Shown here piece by piece: positions 1-10,025 of a DNA stretch of 64,000 nt (positions are counted from its first letter, which is position 1; each line of letters begins with the position of its first letter). Both the position numbers and the translations under genes were made by a program. The stretch is from Casuarina equisetifolia (taxonomy: Eukaryota; Streptophyta; Magnoliopsida; Fagales; Casuarinaceae): assembly GCA_028551475.1 (NCBI GenBank), contig CM052354.1, forward strand, positions 25,133,258 to 25,197,257, given 5' to 3'. The notes below the pieces were generated by a model that did not search any database, was not told where the DNA came from, and saw only the letters and a list, made by a program, of their open reading frames with translations.

Positions 1-393
1 GTTGGATTGGCTAAGATGTACTTAACTATTTTATTATCAAAATATAAGTAGGTAAGTCATGAGATAACTATATCAAAATCTTAAATAATCCAAGAAACTA
101 GATAATCTCATATACCATAAAAGTCATGGCTTTGTATTCAATCTCAGCTTTCTCAATTTAATTGGCTTCCAAGTCATACAATTTTGAAATACACAACAAT
201 CAAGAAAAAAAAAACAAATGTAACAAGACATTTATTATATATGGATAATCAGGAGATGGATATAAGATTAGAATGAAATTTTGAAACATATAAAAAGGTA
301 ATAAGCACAAGGATGTTGTATGTATGCCAAGCAAATCCTATGTGAGTAGCTATAATACATGTTCTATTAGGCAATATATGGATGATGAGACGT
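1..393. repeat. Direct repeat, copy A
   Basis: This AT-rich stretch matches 1242-1624 in the same orientation over its whole length, with many substitutions and small indels (roughly 80% identical by eye). Shared landmarks include the run around 'caagtcatacaatt' and the block 'gagtagctataatacat' near the right end. Copy A begins at the window edge with GTTGGATTGGCT, and copy B begins TGTTAGATTAGCT, so the missing first base of A may lie outside the window. The TG start is compatible with LTRs of a degenerate short element, but no PBS, PPT or coding sequence was seen between the copies. Confidence 0.6.
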
Positions 394-1241
394 TTGCTAC
401 AAATTGGACCCGCACCTTGTTTTGCATCCGTGGGTTCATGAAATCCGCAGCTAGCAGGTCGCCAAGTGCCATACAAGTCAGAGTCCTAGCTGCAAGAGCA
501 TTAAAAGTCCAGCTAATAGAAGCACTTGGTATTAAAAACGCCATTACTATCGCAGATGTTGTCTTGAATTTTGCCTGAATGGCAAGTAGGGAATGAAAAT
601 TCGTTAAAGAAAGTGCACCTTTTAGGTAAGGATTTATCGAAAAAAAAAAAAGGAGAAAACTAGCGGATATACCATTAAAGCAAAACCAAGGGTGCTGAAG
701 AGCAACCATTCAAAATGAAGATCATAACTAGTGTCTATTAGACAATACTAGGGACTGCTAATTCTTAATTTGTCAAGAAAAGCAGACGCAATAGTCAAGA
801 AAATACGCAAGTTGAGTGTAGCTATACATGTAGAGAAGATGGAAGATGATAGGTCCTTTGGAAACGCTTAAAGCCTTTTTTTTATTGCCCTTCATAATCA
901 TAAAAATATCATAAGATTGTATAATATACACAAATTACATAAATAAAGAAATGCAAAGGATTGCGTCCAAAGAAAAGGTCTGTACAGATAAGATAGGTTG
1001 GGCCCCCCAACAGTGGGCTACTTATGTGAAATTACTCAAGCATATCAAATCCAATAGTCAAAGATTTATATAAATTAAATATTTCAAACTTGAACAATAG
1101 ATATTGATACTATTTGGACCTTTGTGAAAAGGTTTGATGACAACCCTTTAGTGTGAAGGTAGTGAATTTAAGTGAGGTGCTTCCATATATTTTTCTTGTA
1201 CAAAATATAGTCAATTTCAATATGTTTTATCCACTCATAAA
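394..1241. other. Spacer between direct repeats, no gene
   Basis: Short open frames occur on both strands around 320-710, overlapping each other, with no recognisable domain. Base composition and codon pattern look non-coding. I see no RNA gene here. Confidence 0.5.
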
Positions 1242-1624
1242 ATGTTAGATTAGCTACAATGTGCTTAACTATCTTATAATTAAAATATAAGTAAGTGAGT
1301 CAATAGATAACTACATCAAGATCTTAAGTAATCTAAGAATCTAAATAATCTTACACACCATAAAAGTCATAGCTCTATATTTAACCTCAAATTTCTCAAT
1401 TCAATTGGCTCCCAAGTCATACAATTTGAAAATACACAACAATCTAGAAAAAAACCAATGTAACAACACATTTGTTATATGCGGTTAATCAGGTGATGGA
1501 TATATGATTAAAATGAAATTTTGAAACATATAAAAGGCAATAAACACAAAAATGTTGTATTCCAAGCAAATCCTATGTGAGTAGCTATAATACATTTTCT
1601 ATTAGGCAATTTTATGGATGATAA
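1242..1624. repeat. Direct repeat, copy B
   Basis: Second copy of the 1-393 repeat, direct orientation, starting with TGTTAGATTAGC. It diverges from copy A after the 'ggatgat' landmark. See copy A for interpretation. Confidence 0.6.
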
Positions 1625-2562
1625 GAAGAAAGAAACGCAAAAACACTCTTAACATTAAAAATTAAACACACATACGATATCAATGGCCCATTCTAGGGCG
1701 TCATGGGCTAAGCAATGAGGGCTACAAAGTTCCCTCCATTACAGGAGGTTTGCTGTCCACCACTGTATTGAGCTTTTGAGTCTAGAAAAATAGGTTGTCC
1801 ATGCCCATATTTGGACTGTTCAGCTCATCGTAGAGGCCCATATGTGGCTGGTTCGGATCTCTGGCAGAAGGTGGCCCAATTTGCTCGGTTGATCCTTGGC
1901 GAGCAGAGAAACCAGGGCATCGTCTTCTTTTGTACCACTTTTTAGGCTAGTCGACTGGGAGTCCGATCAGCTTGAAACTTTGGTCCTTCGAATGGCTGGA
2001 CTTGTGGGTTCCCCCATCATGAGCGTTGCTTGAAAAGAAAGAGTCGACACTGTTCAAAGTGGATTTTGAGGACTACGGTCTCAAGGCAGCAAGAGCGAGT
2101 CCTTCAAGATTTTGGCAACCAGGTTTCTAAAGAAGACGTCGCTGTTTTTCTTCTTTGGTGTGCCCGAAAGTCATGTCGGAGAAAAGTTCCATACATCCAA
2201 ATTTCGGGCAATAAGAGCATTCCTCAGCTGCCAACTCCATTAATCAAGTTACGAGTCATTGATTTGTTTCTTGCTTACAAGACATGAGCTGGGGACTTCC
2301 ATAGTGGAGAGGTGCAGTGGGTCTCAGAAAAGAATCTGATTTTATCCTGGAGGAGTTGCAGCCACGGTGTTCGGCTCTTGGGTAGGAGACGAAGGGATGT
2401 GAGTGGGGTTCTGCCGAATTCCAGAGAGCAAAGAGGTAATGCCATGCCTAAGGAAAGCTCTAGAACGTGTTGAGTGGAGGCCAGAGTATTTTGGGTGAGC
2501 GTTCCAATCTGCAATCTTCTTTTGCTTTGGTAAAACCTTATTTCTTGGCTGCCAGAACTTCA
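1625..2562. other. Upstream region of the PPR-SMR gene
   Basis: No gene is supported. Composition becomes less AT-rich after about 1690, and this part probably holds promoter and 5' UTR of the PPR gene that follows. An upstream in-frame ATG exists at 2467, so the 5' UTR could be shorter than drawn. Confidence 0.45.
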
Positions 2563-5082
2563 ATGATTTACTTTAGAAAAATTTACCGTAGAAATCTCTA
2601 CTTACTCGCGAAAAATCCTAGTCCTAGCTGTACTTCTTCATTTCACTCGTTCACTTTATCAAGCAACAACCCTGGTGCAATTAAACTGAACAGCCGTTGC
2701 GAAAGTTTCAGATTTTTGAGCTCTATATTGGGTTTCAGCTTAGCTCCCCACACTCTCTCTGGACCAAATATCTCTAATTTTGTTGGAGGCCCTGTTTCTA
2801 AACCTAGTTTTATTAGGAATTACTGCGCCGGGAGGAACAGTCATGGTGGGTCTGGTGAGTGGACTGAGGAGATAGAGTATTTAGATGAATCAGGGAGTGT
2901 GATTTATAGTGGCAAAGGTATACGGTCAGTTGAGCCAGGGCTCGATGACCATGTGATGGTGGGTGGGCTAAAGAAGCCATTTTTGAATGCCTCAGCGGTT
3001 GCAAAGATTGTCGAGGTTCTGAAGAGGTGGAAATGGGGGCCAGAGTTAGAGACACAACTGGACAAGCTCCAATTTGTACCAAATATGACTCACATTATCC
3101 AAGCCTTCAAGGTTGTTAAGGATAGTGAAATGTCCTTGAGTTTGTTTCGATGGGCTAGGAGGCAGTCATGGTATTTGCCCACTGATGAGTGTTATGTGGT
3201 GCTGTTTGATGAGTTAAACCAAAGTAGGGATTTTGATGGGATCCAATCATTGTTTGACGAAATGGTTCATGATTCCAGTGCTAGTGGAACTTCCTCCTTT
3301 GCTGCATATAATCGGGTAATACAGTATTTGGCTAAAGCTGAGAAATTGGAGGTGTCATTTTGTTGTTTTAAGAAGATTCAAGATTCGGGTTGCAAAGTTG
3401 ATACTCAGACATACAACTCTCTTATTACGCTTTTTTTGAATAAGGGTTTGCCTTATAAGGCATTTGAGATATATGGAAGCATGGAAGCAGCAGGATGTTC
3501 TATGGATGGGTCAACCTATGAATTGATGATACCAAGCTTGGCGAAATCAGGCCGCCTTGATGCTGCTTTCAAGCTCTTCCAAGAGATGAAAGAGAGGAAT
3601 TTTGAACCTGGATTTAACATCTTTGCATCACTTGTTGACTCAATGGGAAAAGCTGGGAGGTTGGATACCTCAATGAAGGTGTACATGGAAATGCTGGGTT
3701 ATGGACTTCGGCCATCTGCCTTCATGTATGTTTCTTTGATTGAGTCGTATTTGAAGGCTGGGAAGTTAGATACTGCTCTCAGGCTTTGGGATGAGATGAA
3801 GAAAACAGGCTTTAGGCCAAACTTTGGGTTGTATACATTGATTGTTGAATCACATGCCAAATCAGGAAAGCTTGATATTGCGATGTCTGCCTTTACAGAT
3901 ATGGAAAAGGCCGGATTTCTACCCACCCCTTCTACATATTCCTGTCTCCTGGAAATGCATGCTGCTTCTGGACAAGTAGATGCCGCCATGAAGCTCTACA
4001 ACTCAATGACAAATGCAGGGTTGAGACCATCTCTAAGTACTTATACGTCCCTTTTGACTCTCCTGGCTAACAAGAAGCTTGTGGATGTGGCTGCCAAAAT
4101 TTTACTCGAAATGAAGGCCTTGGGATTCTCTGTTGATGTGAGCGCTAGTGATGTTTTAATGGTGTATATCAAGGATGGTTCTGTTGACCTTGCCTTGAGG
4201 TGGCTGCGCTTCATGGGATCTTCAGGTATTAGGACAAATAGTTTTATAATCAGACAGTTGTTTGAGTCATGTATGAAGAATGGTTCATACGAGTCGGCCA
4301 AGCCTCTCCTTGAAACATATGTGAATTCTGCTGCAAAAGTTGATCTCATACTATACACATCCATCTTAGCTCATCTTGTGAGATGCCAGGAAGAGGAGAA
4401 TGAGAAGCATTTGATGTCTATCCTTAGTACTACAAAACATAAGGCACACTCTTTCATGTGTGGACTGTTCACTGGCCCAGAACAGCGTAAACAGCCTGTG
4501 TTGTCTTTTGTGAGGGAATTCTTTCAGAGCATTGATTATGAATTGGAAGAGGGTGCTGCAAGGTACTTCGTCAATGTTCTTCTTAACTACCTTGTTCTCA
4601 TGGGTCAGATAAACCGAGCTCGATGTGTTTGGAAAGTTGCATACGAGAATAAGCTTTTCCCAAAGGCAATAGTCTTTGATCAGCACATTGCTTGGTCCCT
4701 TGATGTTAGGAACTTGTCAGTTGGAGCTGCTCTTGTAGCAGTTGTTCACACCCTTCATAGATTCAGAAAGCGCATGTTGTATTATGGTGTTGTCCCAAGA
4801 CGCATTAAATTGGTTACAGGACCCACCTTGAAGATTGTGGTTGCCCAGATGCTGAGCTCAGTAGAATCTCCTTTTGAGGTTAGTAAGGTGGTTCTAAGGG
4901 CCCCCGGAGATTCTGTCATGGAGTGGTTTAAGAAGCCAATTGTTCAACAATTTCTTCTAAATGAGATACCATCAAGCGCTGATATCCTCATGCACAAGCT
5001 GAATACACTTTTTCCTAGTTCTGCACCTGAAATTAGATCTCTTTCCCCTCCCAAGCCTCTCATTGCAGGGAAGACAATGTAA
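2563..5082 (+). CDS. EMB2217: PPR-SMR protein, EMB2217-like (organellar)
   Basis: Single-exon gene, 839 aa from the ATG at 2563. An in-frame ATG at 2467 would add 32 residues, but the 2563 start gives a typical basic, Ser/Arg-rich organelle presequence (MIYFRKIYRRNLYLL...) and about the length I recall for the Arabidopsis relative At1g79490. Residues of about 200-620 are tandem P-class PPR motifs; units of the type 'YxxLIxxxxKxGxLDxAxxLxxEMxxxGxxP' are clear from about 3390 to 4080. The C-terminal 180 residues hold a degenerate SMR-like fold ('WSLDVRNLSVGAAL' then 'IKLVTGPTLKIV'). PPR-SMR proteins bind organellar RNA or act in plastid/mitochondrial gene expression. The assignment to EMB2217 is from memory of the C-terminal sequence; the P-class PPR call is firm. 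No DYW or E domain is present, so no editing role is suggested. Confidence 0.88.
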   Translation: MIYFRKIYRRNLYLLAKNPSPSCTSSFHSFTLSSNNPGAIKLNSRCESFRFLSSILGFSLAPHTLSGPNISNFVGGPVSKPSFIRNYCAGRNSHGGSGEWTEEIEYLDESGSVIYSGKGIRSVEPGLDDHVMVGGLKKPFLNASAVAKIVEVLKRWKWGPELETQLDKLQFVPNMTHIIQAFKVVKDSEMSLSLFRWARRQSWYLPTDECYVVLFDELNQSRDFDGIQSLFDEMVHDSSASGTSSFAAYNRVIQYLAKAEKLEVSFCCFKKIQDSGCKVDTQTYNSLITLFLNKGLPYKAFEIYGSMEAAGCSMDGSTYELMIPSLAKSGRLDAAFKLFQEMKERNFEPGFNIFASLVDSMGKAGRLDTSMKVYMEMLGYGLRPSAFMYVSLIESYLKAGKLDTALRLWDEMKKTGFRPNFGLYTLIVESHAKSGKLDIAMSAFTDMEKAGFLPTPSTYSCLLEMHAASGQVDAAMKLYNSMTNAGLRPSLSTYTSLLTLLANKKLVDVAAKILLEMKALGFSVDVSASDVLMVYIKDGSVDLALRWLRFMGSSGIRTNSFIIRQLFESCMKNGSYESAKPLLETYVNSAAKVDLILYTSILAHLVRCQEEENEKHLMSILSTTKHKAHSFMCGLFTGPEQRKQPVLSFVREFFQSIDYELEEGAARYFVNVLLNYLVLMGQINRARCVWKVAYENKLFPKAIVFDQHIAWSLDVRNLSVGAALVAVVHTLHRFRKRMLYYGVVPRRIKLVTGPTLKIVVAQMLSSVESPFEVSKVVLRAPGDSVMEWFKKPIVQQFLLNEIPSSADILMHKLNTLFPSSAPEIRSLSPPKPLIAGKTM

Positions 5083-6919
5083 CCATATGGAGCTCAGTTA
5101 CTGCCTCTTATTTATAAAATGGAACTGTAAGTTTTTGTTTCTTTCCAGTGGTTTTTTGTTCTGCAGTGAGTATCTTTTGTCATATTTAATAAGACATGTA
5201 TAGGCCAATAAATAAGTATGTTATCATTGGCAAACTAAGTATACAAACGCAAAAGGTAATGATTGAATGAAAAAAAAAATCATGCTTGACCAATTTACTC
5301 AGTGGAGCTTCATGTTAAAATTCAAGCTACTTCAGAATCATGAAGTGCTCGGCCGAGATTATTTAGGGTGGCAGCAGGCTGGTGCGAGTTGTGACAGACG
5401 CAGGCCATATTTCTCCCCCTTGCTCCACTTCCTGTGTCTCTTAATCCCAACTCGCTTGTCTATTTGCTTGTTTACCACGGGCATTTAACTTTTGAAAGTT
5501 GGGAAAATAAAAAAGCCTCCTACTGAAAGCCTCTTTTCTTAAGATTGCGTTTTGATTAAGGTATCTCATCTGTTTTATACCATAATGCATGTCTTTCTGT
5601 TTGTTGCTTGGCCCACAATGCTCCATCAGCCTCTTGAATTATTCTCCAAAAGCTAGTTGTTTTTCCTTCTTAATCATAATATTGATCCTTATTTTTCCTT
5701 CTGTTACTCTGAGCTTAAGAGGAAAGTTGACATCTGCTTCCCTGAGCTTAATAGAAGGTGCCATTTTTACTTTCCAGTCATGATCACTTGACACAAATTA
5801 GATCAGTTTGGTTCTGCTCTTCTTTCCCCTCCCGAAAAATTGTGATCCTAGCTTTCCTATCGTTAGAACTATATTGCTACTTACCATTTTGAGTTGCAAC
5901 TAGCATTGGCACAATCTTCAGTATCTGTTGGCCAAAACCAATTCTAACAAAGCATCTAGGAGGGGCTGTGAAGGAAGAGGGACCCTTCATTCTGCTCCAA
6001 CCCGGAATGAACAAGTAAATACATGGACTCTTCAAATTTCTTCAAGTAAAATTAAGTCATGTAAGACACCACACACCTCTTTTAAAAAACATCTCTCGTG
6101 GTTTGATCACTTGCTTGGTGCCCCTCGTCTTATCATTCTTAAAATAATGAAGTTAAAAAAATAAATAAATAAAAAAGAACCCAACAAAAACATCGAATTT
6201 AAGGACTGAAATAACATACTGTTTTTAGTTCTTTAAGCGCTTATACAAATCTTTACTCTTGGAATCATCCTCAACCACAGGAAAAGAAAAAGAAAAAGAA
6301 AAAGCAGGCTTAGTGACTTGACATGCAGATGGCAGTGGCATCAATCGGCATTGGGAACAGTATCTTTGTGCTGGTCCTGAAAGCTTCAGCCTTTGAAGTT
6401 CCTAGTCGGCATCTTACTAATAATACAAATGCACCACGAACACAGAGCACCAGAGGTATACGACGAGGATCTTGGTTTGGCCCTCCATCAATATCAGCAA
6501 AAAGACAACCAGAGAGAGATCTTTGAGTAGAAAGCAAGCAAAACAAAAGGCCCCCCAAAAAACCGCCCTTTCATTTTTTCCCACACCAAGCAAGAATAGA
6601 TGCCAACTGCCCCCAAAATATAATTTGGCAAAAGATGATATCCGGGCGGTGGACAGCTTCCCTAATGACGCACCTCCTCTCTGAACTTTTTCCAACTTTC
6701 TTTTGTTTTACAATTCGTTTAAATATGGCTTGCTAAGTAAAGTGAGTGTGTGACAAAGATGGCTTGCCAAAGAATAAATCTTTATCTCCGTCCTTGCTTT
6801 TGCTAGCTCTAGAGACGTCCTTCACTGGCCTGCCCGTCGTTATATACATGCAGCCCCTTGTCTTCCCTTGAGGTCTTTGACTGGTTTGGAGTTGGTGGGG
6901 GTTCCAGGAAGAAGAAGCC
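5083..6919. other. Intergenic region, no gene seen
   Basis: Follows the stop of the PPR-SMR gene. The first 150 bases are probably 3' UTR; AATAAA-like signals lie near 5210. Short frames around 5590-6690 overlap on both strands and show no family similarity. The last 150 bases before 6920 should hold promoter and 5' UTR of the X8 gene. Confidence 0.5.
6279..6303. repeat. (GAAAAA)n simple repeat
   Basis: About four units of a purine-rich hexamer are visible. No function is implied. Confidence 0.8.
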
Positions 6920-8347
6920 ATGGGTACAAGCAGAGGGTGCATGAGAGTTTGTGTTTTGCTTCTCTATTTGACGACTGCAGCCATTTTCTTCATTCATTGT
7001 GGTAAGCCTTTTTTTTGTAGCTATAGTGGAAAATAGATACCCCACAATCTCCCTCCATTACTACTTTAGACTATAATATCAATGGCTAACTGTTCAACTT
7101 TTCTCTTACTTGCTGGGAAAGGAATCATGTTTTAATTTAGTTGGCTGCTGAGCCATCACCGTTTTAGAAATAGAGCTAGCCCTACCTTCTTAATCTGAAC
7201 TTAAATGCAAAAGCTTTAAACATTTACAGATTTTCCAAACCAATATAGACAATCAAAGCAACTTACATACTTGAATATGGAATTTGGTAATTAGCTAAAT
7301 CCTTGAAGTAAGGCAATGTAGAATTACTACTGTCACATCTTTTGACAAGCCTCTCAATTTTTTGTGAAGCAGATGCAAGAAGATTAGTGCAACCATTGAA
7401 ACTTCCAAGACAACCCAAAAGTTCAGGCATCAAGGCCTCAAAGAAGCTGAAATTTACAAAGCATTTAGTCATTGATCCATTGCCAGGTTCGTCAAACGTC
7501 CAACCCTACAGTGTGAGTTCACCATTTTCTTTACCACCTTTTGAGTCACTAGGTCCAATGCCCTTGCCTGAGAATGCCCCTCCATATTGCAGTTCTCCAC
7601 CCAATATCCCACAATCTCCTTCCACAGTCATTCCATCTCCGATAGGATATACACCCTCATCGCCGCCGCCGGCTCCCCTTTACTATCCCTCTCCAGTTCT
7701 TCCTAGCCAAAGCCCACCTCCAAGCCCTGCCAGTTCAATTCCAGGCACACCGGAATTTAATCCACCCATCATTGTACCTGGTCCACCAGGAGAGGTACCT
7801 AGTCCCTTCATCTACATTCCAACCCCACCTTCTGGGTCTTCGTTTAGCCCCCCTTTCTATGAACCCAGCCCACCATCGTCTGTTCCATCCCCTCCCGTGT
7901 TTGTTCCGAGCCCGCCAGTGTTCGAACCGCCGGTGGTTTTTCCACCGCCAACCGGGCCACCATCTCCATCCACTGGCCCCAGCATGCCTCGTTGGTGCGT
8001 GGCCAAGCCAGCAGTGCCTGACCCAATCATTCAAGAAGCAATGGACTATGCTTGTTGGTCTGGAGCTGATTGCACTTCAATTCAGCCCTCTGGCTCATGC
8101 TTTCAGCCGGATAGTTTGCTTGCGCACGCCTCGTATGCTTTTAACAGTTACTGGCAGAAGACCAGGGCGGCCGGTGGCAGCTGCGACTTCGGCGGGACAG
8201 CCATCATAGTCACAGTTGATCCAAGTGAGTTTGCTTCAAAGACATTAATATGTCTAAGAAGCCCAGTTCGGTTTGTTATTCAGCTAACCTTCTTCTTCTT
8301 GGTTTGTCTCTGCAGGCCATGACGGATGCCACTTCGACTTAGTATGA
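6920..8347 (+). CDS. Secreted X8 (CBM43) protein with proline-rich spacer
   Basis: Three exons: 6920-7001, 7373-8224 and 8316-8347, with GT-AG introns and phases that close to 321 aa. Exon 1 encodes a signal peptide with a hydrophobic core (VCVLLLYLTTAAIFF). Residues of about 60-230 are Pro/Ser-rich with many SPP and PSPP motifs, like hydroxyproline-rich cell-wall proteins. Residues 235-321 form an X8 domain starting WCVAKP. Its six cysteines are WC, AC, DC, SC, SC and GC, and the sixth lies in the 32-base last exon (DGCHFDL), which confirms that exon. X8/CBM43 modules bind beta-1,3-glucan (callose), and relatives act at plasmodesmata and cell walls. The protein ends just after the domain, so there is no GPI-anchor tail as in PDCB proteins. 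The order signal peptide, Pro-rich spacer, C-terminal X8 occurs in plants, but the exact subfamily is not assigned. Confidence 0.9.
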
Positions 8348-9913
8348 TGACAGATGCTGCTCCGGCAGGAAGACAATTCCCAACTTTCGTTTTCCTGTCT
8401 ATACCAATTTTTTTCAGAATAATCAGTATATTTTCTTTCAGTATGTTACAAACTCAAAACCTAAATTTTGTAACTACTACTAAGTCATAAGATTTTGTCT
8501 TTTTGTCTCATGAATTTATGGTCTAGAAATTGTTTCATTTTTACTTTATGCACATATACAATGCTACAATGTGATCAATAAATCTCTAATTACTCGACTT
8601 CTAAATTTAATAACGAATCTCTTAATCTATAAAACACATGCTTTGTTCTATGTGTGTGCGTGAAGCAATGGAATTAAGATTTTTTTTCTTTTTCTTCAGA
8701 AAGTGCACTAATGATTTATAAGTTAAAACTTATTATTTGAAAATAAATTTTAAGCACTGTATAAAATAAAATGCACATAAGAGAAGCTATTAGCCTTGCC
8801 TTTTCCTTTTATACTCGCAGAACACTGGTGCAAAAAAATAACAAACTCAACAAGTTTTGCACTAACTATATATTTACTGTATGTTGACTATCATTAAAAA
8901 TAGAAAATAAGAGTGCTGAGTCATTTTATGTTTGCTTTCGTAGAAACAAATGGAGAAAAGGTTGAATAACTAAGTGACAAGTGAACAACCACTATTGGAT
9001 GATCTAATTGATGGTGGATTTTTTAGCCATTTAAACGATTAACAAGTCTTATTACTAAATAGCCAGATGTTTCCACAATCATTAATCTATTTAGTGGGAG
9101 ACAATGATTGGTAACAAGAAACACATAGATACACACACAATTAAAGAACATGAGTATTTGTATAATTTGGGACAATAATTTTGAATGTTTATGGAGTAAT
9201 AATTTCTTCAAATAACAATTTGGAGTTTACAGTTTTTCTTTCTCATAATTCTTTAATAACACTTATGTGCAGGAGTTGGACTCTCTTTTTAAAAGGCTAA
9301 CTAAAAAGGTAAAGATATCAATCCACTAATATGACTAAAACACTTAATCACTTTCCTAATATAAGATGGAGAGTACTCGTTCTACACTTAGAGTAATGGC
9401 CAATGTCTTGAAAGCTGTGACAAAATAAAACCATATTATAACTTATAATTGATAAATTAAATTGACTCTAATGTCACTTATCATAAATTGAATTACTTTT
9501 TTAAAAGTACAATTCAAATAACGAAAGTAACAACTCACTTATATGATTATGATTATGATTAAATAAGTGTATTATGGTTAGATATTTGGTAAAGAAAAAA
9601 CAAAAGGAATCTCATTATTTAAATGTTTGCAGAATGATTCATGCTAAATTTATTCATCATTAATTAGGAGGATGTTTGTCGAATATAAGCGAAACGCTTT
9701 ATACCTAACCAACTTCTAACAGCGGACGGATAGAAAAGAAGAACAACCACGCCAAGCCTTCCGATCACAGGCGTTCCTTTACGAGTAAACAAAGAATGTT
9801 AACCAATTCCTTTCCAGATTTACTTTCCTTGGCAACCGTTCGATCCAAGCAACGCTGATGAGGCTTCAGCGTCAGACCACACCCAGACTACGTCGTTTTC
9901 CTACCCATCCATG
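8348..9913. other. AT-rich intergenic region
   Basis: Contains the 3' flank of the X8 gene and about 1.4 kb of AT-rich DNA without a supported gene. From about 9700 the composition shifts towards GC and becomes the IMPDH promoter. Confidence 0.5.
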
Positions 9914-10012
9914 TGGGCCCAGGTTTTGGGCGCATCCTTCCCTCCATATTTAACTAGAAAGCTGCTTCTCCGCACACTCTCATCATTCAACCGGCAAAAG
10001 CCAAAACCCTAG
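9914..10012 (+). promoter_or_regulatory. IMPDH core promoter: site II, TATA-like, telo-box
   Basis: TGGGCCCA at 9914-9921 is a palindromic site II / TCP-type element. A TATTTAA-like box lies near 9947, and AAACCCTAG at 10004-10012 is a telo-box 13 bases before the ATG. Site II plus telo-box is an established combination in promoters of plant genes active in dividing cells (ribosomal proteins, nucleotide supply). That fits IMPDH; function here is inferred from the motifs only. Confidence 0.55.
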
Positions 10013-10025
10013 TCTCTTTGCAGCA

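Noticed and set aside
249-709. Several open frames near the left edge
   Set aside because: They overlap on both strands, partly lie in the direct repeat and show no domain.
7735-8209. Open frames antisense to and out of frame with the X8 gene
   Set aside because: They are caused by Pro-rich, GC-rich codons; no family similarity.
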